Below, in pieces: positions 7,388 to 10,364 of a stretch of 10,364 nt of DNA. The position numbers were made by a program, and so were the translations under genes. Positions within the stretch are counted from its first letter, which is position 1. The number at the start of each line of letters is the position of its first letter. The notes under the pieces are model-generated. The model ran no database searches. It was not told the origin of the DNA and saw only the letters and a list, made by a program, of their open reading frames with translations. Origin of the DNA: an uncultured Prevotella sp. (lineage in GTDB: Bacteria > Bacteroidota > Bacteroidia > Bacteroidales > Bacteroidaceae); NCBI GenBank assembly GCA_905372445.1, contig CAJPPF010000076.1, forward strand, positions 1 through 10,364, read 5' to 3'.

Positions 7388-7690
7388 TCCCAAATAGGTC
7401 CAATAGATTCCCTACTGCTTTCGTCTGCTTGTGGAGCATATCAGCAGGCGAAAGCAATATGGAATCTATTGTTCTTTGACAATAAAACAACACCGCGGTC
7501 TATCGACCGATTTTGGATAAACGACGACGGAAAACAGTCAATAAATGTATTAGAAAATGATAAAAGGACGTGTGTTTTGTATAAAAAACTGTAATCCGAC
7601 AACGTTACTCTTACATTATTGAAGAAAAAATCGTAATATTGTACATGTCATTTTCAAGTGACATCATAATAACAATATAAATAATCAGAC
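7388..7690. other. Intergenic region between GH2 and the superoxide dismutase gene
   Basis: Besides the long hairpin at 7401-7471, this 303-base gap holds a small stem-loop at 7496-7509 (CGGTC/GACCG) that lies in a 28-base motif shared with 34-61. A 6-bp inverted repeat ATGTCA/TGACAT (7645-7650 and 7659-7664) sits about 30 bases before the dismutase start and could be an operator. TAATATTG at 7634-7641 is a one-mismatch -7 candidate, but no well-placed -33 box was found. No small gene is apparent. Confidence 0.5.
7401..7471 (+). terminator. Long hairpin downstream of the GH2 gene, probable terminator
   Basis: Outer arms CAATAGATTCC (7401-7411) and GGAATCTATTG (7461-7471) are perfect complements. 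Inside them GCTTTCG (7417-7423) pairs with CGAAAGC (7449-7455), and this stem continues through CTGC/GCAG. Only a short internal loop interrupts some 26 pairs. It starts 14 bases after the GH2 stop. The following TTCTTTG is only moderately T-rich, so transcript protection is an alternative role. Confidence 0.7.
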
Positions 7691-8332
7691 ATGAAAAAAT
7701 TACTTTTATTCCTTCTTATGGCTGTCTCATTGACAGCAAAAGCACAAAATGATAGTCCGCGATTCACATTGTTCGAACTCCCTTACGCCGTTGATGCGCT
7801 CGAGCCAATTATCAGTAGGCAGACGGTGGAATTGCACTACGGTAAGCATGTGCGCGGTTATCTCAACAACGTAAACAAGATGACTGCCGGCAGAGAGTAT
7901 GACAACAAGAGCCTGCAGGAGATTATTCTCGGCGCCGAAGGCAGTCTATACGATAACGCAGGGCAGTTGCTTAACCACGAGCTGTACTTCAAGGCTTTCT
8001 CGCCAAAGGGCGGTGGCGAGCCGAAAGGTAAACTGGCAAAGGCAATAACAGACAAATGGGGCTCAATAGACGCTTTCAAAGAGGAGTTCGTAAAGCAGGC
8101 TTCATCGCTCTTCGGCTCTGGATGGACATGGCTTGTAAAAGACGCTGACGGACATCTTTCAATTAAGAACTATTCTAATGCTGGTACTCCCGTGAAAGAG
8201 AACCTTGTGCCACTGCTCGGATTTGATGTGTGGGAGCATGCTTATTACCTCGACTATCAGAACCGCAGAGCAGACCATCTGAAAGCTCTTTGGCAAATCA
8301 TTAACTGGACAGAGGTAGAAAAGCGCTTCTGA
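7691..8332 (+). CDS. Exported Fe-type (or cambialistic) superoxide dismutase
   Basis: The enzyme converts superoxide to hydrogen peroxide and oxygen. Residues 1-19 (MKKLLLFLLMAVSLTAKAQ region) form a clear signal peptide with cleavage at AKA|Q, leaving a mature chain of about 194 residues, the normal size of an Fe/Mn SOD. All four metal ligands are present: His49 (ELHYGKH), His96 (LLNHELYF), Asp179 and His183 (GFDVWEHAYY). Gln92, four residues before the second His, is the position that marks Fe-type or cambialistic enzymes; Mn types have Gly there. FGSGWTWLV (141-149) is the usual family signature. The unusual point is export: most bacterial Fe/Mn SODs are cytoplasmic. A periplasmic or surface role against external superoxide is inferred. 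The gene stands alone, with no peroxidase or regulator beside it. Confidence 0.95.
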   Translation: MKKLLLFLLMAVSLTAKAQNDSPRFTLFELPYAVDALEPIISRQTVELHYGKHVRGYLNNVNKMTAGREYDNKSLQEIILGAEGSLYDNAGQLLNHELYFKAFSPKGGGEPKGKLAKAITDKWGSIDAFKEEFVKQASSLFGSGWTWLVKDADGHLSIKNYSNAGTPVKENLVPLLGFDVWEHAYYLDYQNRRADHLKALWQIINWTEVEKRF

Positions 8333-8352
8333 TAACAATATGCACGTGTCGT

Positions 8353-8399
8353 GTTATGAATTGATTTGAATTGAGAATCTTTCCATAGTTCGGTATAAT
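8353..8399 (+). CRISPR. Degenerate CRISPR-repeat-like sequence
   Basis: These 47 bases align without gaps to the repeat of the array at 8997-9119. They match at 35 of 47 positions, and at 31 of the first 37; the last ten positions are mostly lost. The TATCTTTG promoter box of the true repeat is here changed to AATCTTTC, so it is not expected to fire. It may be a decayed end repeat of a formerly longer array. It could instead be read from the minus strand as a tracrRNA anti-repeat, but that RNA would run straight into the 3' end of the dismutase gene and no terminator is visible there. Confidence 0.6.
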
Positions 8400-8428
8400 A
8401 ATTCATAAAAATATCCGACACATGCCAG

Positions 8429-8457
8429 CGTAGGGACGTGATTCATCACGTTCCGCC
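8429..8457 (+). repeat. REP-like palindromic repeat, copy 2
   Basis: CGTAGGGA is followed by the palindromic core CGTGATTCATCACG and the tail TTCCGCC. It is nearly identical to the reverse complement of 64-92. It begins exactly 29 bases after the degenerate CRISPR repeat ends. Confidence 0.8.
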
Positions 8458-8482
8458 GCGTACGGAAAACAAGCGCGTCAGA

Positions 8483-8598
8483 CGTAGGGACGTGATTTAT
8501 CACGCTTAAGCCTCCCTCCGTGAAAACAAATAATCGCTCCAGAGCTACGGAATAAGCCCAACGTAACAGGCTTAAGCGTGATAAATCACGCCCCTACG
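8483..8598. repeat. Inverted REP pair (REPIN-like or MITE-like element)
   Basis: Two 30-base REP copies face each other: 8483-8512 on the plus strand and 8569-8598 on the minus strand. They differ at one position and share the tail CTTAAGCC, unlike the other two REPs. The 56 bases between them show no symmetry. This 116-base layout is that of a REPIN, the mobile form of REP sequences moved by RAYT transposases. No transposase is in the window. The folded RNA could also act as a terminator or stabiliser for the dismutase transcript. Confidence 0.8.
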
Positions 8599-8606
8599 AT
8601 AGATGC

Positions 8607-8995
8607 GAATAAATTCAACAAAAAGGCTATTCTAAGCATACATACAGCCGATATTCGCCAGCGTGTTATCATTGGTTGACGAAAAACGCTTATTTTCGGT
8701 ATTAGATACAATATATTGATAATCAGTGTAATAAACGTTTTTAATGCCGACAAAAATACTAACCAATTTCAAGAACCGCCGTTTCTTGAGGCTGAAATCT
8801 ACGGTTCTTACCGATGGAACCCTCGTTTTCAGCATAAAGAACCACCGTTTCTTCGGCGAAAAATCGCGGAATAAAGCTTATTTCTGCTTTCGTTGCTTCC
8901 TGAAGACATGATTTTTGCCATGTGAAATTAGCAAATCATCATTTTTGATTTTCTATTTCGCTAAAAATCGCGAATATGATTTTTCTTAACGTATC
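8607..8995 (+). repeat. Long dispersed repeat, copy B (possible structured RNA)
   Basis: This is the second copy of the element at 160-548. The hairpins are kept although the sequence has drifted: 8770-8788 is unchanged; 8815-8831 has TGGAA/TTTCA, where an A-T pair became G-U; and 8837-8853 has AAGAA/TTCTT, where the G-U pair of copy A is G-C. The 3' end keeps a stem (AAATCAT 8933-8939/ATGATTT 8976-8982) followed by TTTCTT. Homology to copy A ends within about three bases of the first CRISPR repeat. As in copy A, a minus-oriented REP lies immediately upstream. Confidence 0.8.
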
Positions 8996-8996
8996 T

Positions 8997-9119
8997 GTTG
9001 TGAATTGCTTTAAATTTAGTATCTTTGCATAGTCATAGACAACTGAACACTTTCTTTCGTGTACATCAAAGAGTTGTGAATTGCTTTAAATTTAGTATCT
9101 TTGCATAGTCATAGACAAC
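8997..9119 (+). CRISPR. Minimal type II-C-like CRISPR array: two repeats, one spacer
   Basis: Two identical 47-base repeats (8997-9043 and 9073-9119) flank one unique 29-base spacer (9044-9072). The repeat begins GTTGTGAATTGCTTTAAA and ends ATAGACAAC, so its ends are inverted (GTTGT/ACAAC). Repeats of 46-48 nt with GTTGTGnnTTGCTTT at the start and spacers of 29-30 nt are typical of type II-C arrays in Bacteroidota. Each repeat contains TTG, 19 nt, TATCTTTG, a complete promoter pointing into the following spacer, as known for Neisseria II-C arrays. No cas1, cas2, cas9 or obvious tracrRNA lies in the window, so the array is an orphan or relies on Cas9 encoded elsewhere. The direction is taken from the repeat-internal promoter. 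Confidence 0.85.
8998..9027 (+). promoter_or_regulatory. Promoter inside CRISPR repeat 1 (also at 9074-9103 in repeat 2)
   Basis: TTG at 8998-9000 and TATCTTTG at 9020-9027 are spaced by 19 nt. Transcription would start in the last third of the repeat and read the spacer. The same elements occur in the second repeat, where they would read the flanking DNA toward the regulator gene. Confidence 0.65.
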
Positions 9120-9126
9120 CTTGCCG

Positions 9127-9157
9127 CAAAGATACAAATATATTTTTACAAAACAAA
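9127..9157 (-). promoter_or_regulatory. Leftward promoter match facing the CRISPR array
   Basis: On the minus strand TTTG (9157-9154), 19 nt, TATCTTTG (9134-9127) fits the Bacteroidota consensus. Its expected start lies at the edge of the second repeat, so transcription would run antisense through the array. The DNA is very AT-rich, so a chance match is possible. Confidence 0.4.
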
Positions 9158-9174
9158 AAAATTAAGATGTATTT

Positions 9175-9423
9175 TTATTTTTTGCTATTCGCTTTACTAA
9201 AATCAAACATTTCAGAAAAGTCCACACCAATATAGTCCGCCATTCTCTTTACCTGCTCAATGTTAGGAACACCATTTACCACTCTGTGCATTCCACCCGG
9301 TGTTAATCCGAAATGTGCTGCCATATCTACCAATTTAATATGTCGCTCACGCAACACTTTACGGGCGATATACCATTCTGGGGCTTTATAACTTTTTGCT
9401 TCTGCGAATTTGCTTCCTCTCAT
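9175..9423 (-). CDS. Small Xre-type helix-turn-helix regulator
   Basis: The 82-residue protein is one DNA-binding domain with little else. Residues about 20-75 have the Xre/Cro pattern: a first helix near 18-27, the helix-turn-helix LVDMAAHFGLTPGGMHRVVNG (31-51), and the trailing VKRMADYIGVDFSEMFD (58-74), which is typical of this family. It is predicted to be a cytoplasmic repressor or activator. Its gene diverges from the DUF4468-like gene across 129 bases, each with its own -7 box, so control of itself and its neighbour is a reasonable guess. It also lies just beyond the CRISPR array. No toxin partner with a recognisable fold is adjacent, so an antitoxin role is not supported. Confidence 0.85.
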   Translation of the reverse strand: MRGSKFAEAKSYKAPEWYIARKVLRERHIKLVDMAAHFGLTPGGMHRVVNGVPNIEQVKRMADYIGVDFSEMFDFSKANSKK

Positions 9424-9446
9424 ACTTCTTACCTTTAATTATAGGG

Positions 9447-9454
9447 CAAAGATA
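9447..9454 (-). promoter_or_regulatory. -7 box of the Xre regulator gene
   Basis: CAAAGATA here reads TATCTTTG on the minus strand, an exact -7 consensus match, 23 bases before the start codon. No good -33 TTTG box was found at the expected distance; TTTTC is the nearest candidate. Confidence 0.5.
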
Positions 9455-9517
9455 AGAAAAGTTTTAGTATTATTGAAAATAATCAATATATTTTTACGCA
9501 TAATAAAAAGAAAACAT

Positions 9518-9525
9518 TACCTTTG
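9518..9525 (+). promoter_or_regulatory. -7 box of the DUF4468-like gene
   Basis: TACCTTTG matches the consensus TAnnTTTG and lies 27 bases before the start codon at 9553. The -33 region is T-rich (TTTTTAC) without the usual G. With the opposing box at 9447-9454 it makes a compact divergent control region. Confidence 0.5.
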
Positions 9526-9552
9526 CCATAGAATAACAAAAATATATGCCTT

Positions 9553-9984
9553 ATGAAAAAAGTTCTATTTACAATGCTGCTTGGCTTAGTAAGTATGATA
9601 GCCAGCGCACAAGACACTCTTCAGATTGACGAGAACGGAGGATTCAGTCAAGTGGTGGAAACGAGCCTTACGGCAAAACAGGAGTATGCCTATGCTCGTG
9701 CCTATTGGGTGGCAAGGATAAACGACTATCAGAAAGCCGTACAGATAGAGGATGCGGAAAACGGAAAACTGGTTATTGGAACCAACAGACCGTTTCTTAC
9801 CACAAGCGACAAACTGATGAAAAAGCCCATTGAGTATGACGGAATAGAGAAATTCAACATAACAATAGACTGCAAGGATAAACGCTTCCGAATAAAAGTA
9901 GATGCAGTACGTTACACCTACGATGGTTTTATGATAATGACTTCAAACGGCGGAAATGTACGGCAGCGAATGATATTGATGTAG
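9553..9984 (+). CDS. Exported DUF4468-like protein, 3' end probably replaced
   Basis: The 143-residue product has a signal peptide ending near residue 19 (MIASA|Q). Residues about 28-125 fit the DUF4468 pattern of Bacteroidota: KQEYAYARAYWVARINDYQKAVQIEDAENGKLVIGT, followed by FNITIDCKDKRFRIKVDAVRYTY. The family is secreted and its function is unknown. The end is abnormal: after YDGFMIMTSNGG the frame reads NVRQRMILM and stops, while the next frame at the same place continues into a CoiA-like zinc finger. Adding a single A in the AAA run at 9954-9956 would join the two frames. The C-terminus therefore seems to come from a rearrangement or frameshift. The domain itself looks intact, so a secreted protein may still be made. 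Confidence 0.8.
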   Translation: MKKVLFTMLLGLVSMIASAQDTLQIDENGGFSQVVETSLTAKQEYAYARAYWVARINDYQKAVQIEDAENGKLVIGTNRPFLTTSDKLMKKPIEYDGIEKFNITIDCKDKRFRIKVDAVRYTYDGFMIMTSNGGNVRQRMILM

Positions 9985-10235
9985 CAAACACTGAGGGCAG
10001 AGAGACAGAAAGGTTTTTCTGCCCTAATTGCAAGGAAAAAGTTATTGCCAAACGAGGCGAGATAAGGCAATGGCATTTTGCTCACAAGAAAAAGAATTGT
10101 GCTTACGACAAATATCTCCATTCCATTGCAGAGAAAATGATAGGGGAATGGTTCAATGAGCAAAAGGAGATACTTTTAGATATGGTTGGAACTATTCGAG
10201 GAAAGGGCATTATAGAGAGGATGAGAGGTAAGTAG
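9937..10235 (+). pseudogene. CoiA-like zinc-finger protein fragment (frameshifted, truncated)
   Basis: In the frame that ends with TAG at 10233-10235, the reading includes AANDIDVANTEGRETERFF, then CPNCKEKVIAKRGEIRQWHF, AHKKKNC and YDKYLHSIAEKMIGEWFNEQ. The CPxC, HFAH and downstream Cys pattern is that of CoiA-like, competence-related or nuclease-associated proteins; the Cys codons are at 10020, 10029 and 10098. This frame has no ATG ahead of the zinc finger. A start at 9931 or 9937 (MIMTSNGG or MTSNGG) would reach it only after a one-base shift near 9954-9957. After about 10170 the sequence no longer looks like the family and soon stops, so the 3' part is missing too. It is best read as a gene relic. 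A sequencing error at the A-run could explain the start but not the short C-terminus. Confidence 0.65.
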
Positions 10236-10364
10236 ATGGAAATGAGAGGGATTTGCGCTATATTTCTATGGTTTGCGTATTGAGATAAAGAGCAGAAGAT
10301 GTGGATTTATGCAGAAGTTCCGTTACCAAATCGTTAGTTCATTCTCCGATTGGTAACGAAGAGG
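9985..10364. other. Right-hand end: gene relic, then unassigned DNA
   Basis: After the CoiA-like relic ends at 10235, the last 129 bases show no gene. The only structure seen is the palindrome at 10321-10358. The two short frames starting at 10235-10237 and after close at once. Confidence 0.5.
10321..10358. repeat. Palindrome at the right edge
   Basis: CGTTACCAAATCG (10321-10333) and CGATTGGTAACG (10347-10358) pair over 12 bp with a single bulged A. The 13-nt loop has no symmetry. No T-run follows before the window ends six bases later, so a terminator is not supported; a recombination site, element end or operator are all possible. Confidence 0.5.

Larger units (their letters stand above)
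8333..9174. other. Non-coding region with CRISPR remnants and a REP/long-repeat composite
   Basis: This 842-base gap has no supportable gene. From left to right it holds a degenerate CRISPR repeat (8353-8399), 29 nt of unique sequence (8400-8428), a REP (8429-8457), an inverted REP pair (8483-8598), long repeat copy B (8607-8995), a two-repeat CRISPR array (8997-9119) and a leftward promoter match (9127-9157). The 67-codon open frame on the minus strand at 8632-8835 is not conserved in copy A and is not a gene. Confidence 0.75.

Noticed and set aside
6962..7393. 143-codon minus-strand open frame
   Set aside because: It is antisense to the conserved C-terminal domain of the GH2 enzyme and has no family signature.
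8632..8835. 67-codon minus-strand open frame
   Set aside because: It is inside repeat copy B, has no counterpart in copy A and no recognisable protein features.
9175..9423. Xre protein as antitoxin of a toxin-antitoxin pair
   Set aside because: No adjacent small gene with a toxin fold; the neighbours are a divergent exported protein and non-coding repeats.

Overview
The window looks like chromosomal DNA from a gut or oral Bacteroidales, most likely Prevotella or a close relative. The evidence is the set of promoter matches to the Bacteroidota consensus (-33 TTTG/TTG, about 19-20 nt, -7 TAnnTTTG), the near absence of Shine-Dalgarno sites, the exported glycosidases, and a DUF4468-type secreted protein. 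Genus-level placement is inference.

Layout. 1-724 is non-coding. It holds a single REP-like palindrome (64-92), the first copy of a ~390-bp dispersed repeat (160-548) and a terminator (653-687). 725-1201 (-) is a small cysteine-bearing lipoprotein. 1396-4196 (-) is a two-gene unit: an exported GH3 beta-glucosidase-like protein, then a membrane-anchored GH25 muramidase that starts on the last base of the GH3 stop codon. The GH3 gene is odd: it is open and in frame but has lost the whole middle of the enzyme, including the part that carries the catalytic nucleophile. 4310-7387 (+) is an intact, exported GH2 beta-galactosidase, divergently transcribed from GH3 through overlapping promoters and closed by a long hairpin (7401-7471). 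7691-8332 (+) is an Fe-type superoxide dismutase with a signal peptide.

8333-9174 is the most interesting stretch. In order it holds a degenerate 47-nt CRISPR-repeat-like sequence (8353-8399), 29 nt of unique DNA, REP palindromes including an inverted pair like a REPIN, the second copy of the ~390-bp repeat (8607-8995), and then a minimal CRISPR array of two identical 47-nt repeats around one 29-nt spacer (8997-9119). Repeat form matches Bacteroidota type II-C arrays, and each repeat contains a complete Bacteroidota promoter. No cas gene is present. The 29-nt distance between the degenerate repeat and the first REP equals one spacer, which suggests that the REP/long-repeat composite entered an older array at a spacer-repeat boundary.

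9175-9423 (-) is a small Xre-type regulator, divergent from 9553-9984 (+), an exported DUF4468-like protein whose 3' end runs into a frameshifted fragment of a CoiA-like zinc-finger protein (to 10235). The window closes with an unassigned palindrome (10321-10358).

Functionally, the intact genes point to cell-envelope and glycan work outside the cytoplasm (galactoside hydrolysis, peptidoglycan cleavage, superoxide removal). No SusC/SusD pair is present, so this is not a recognisable polysaccharide utilisation locus.
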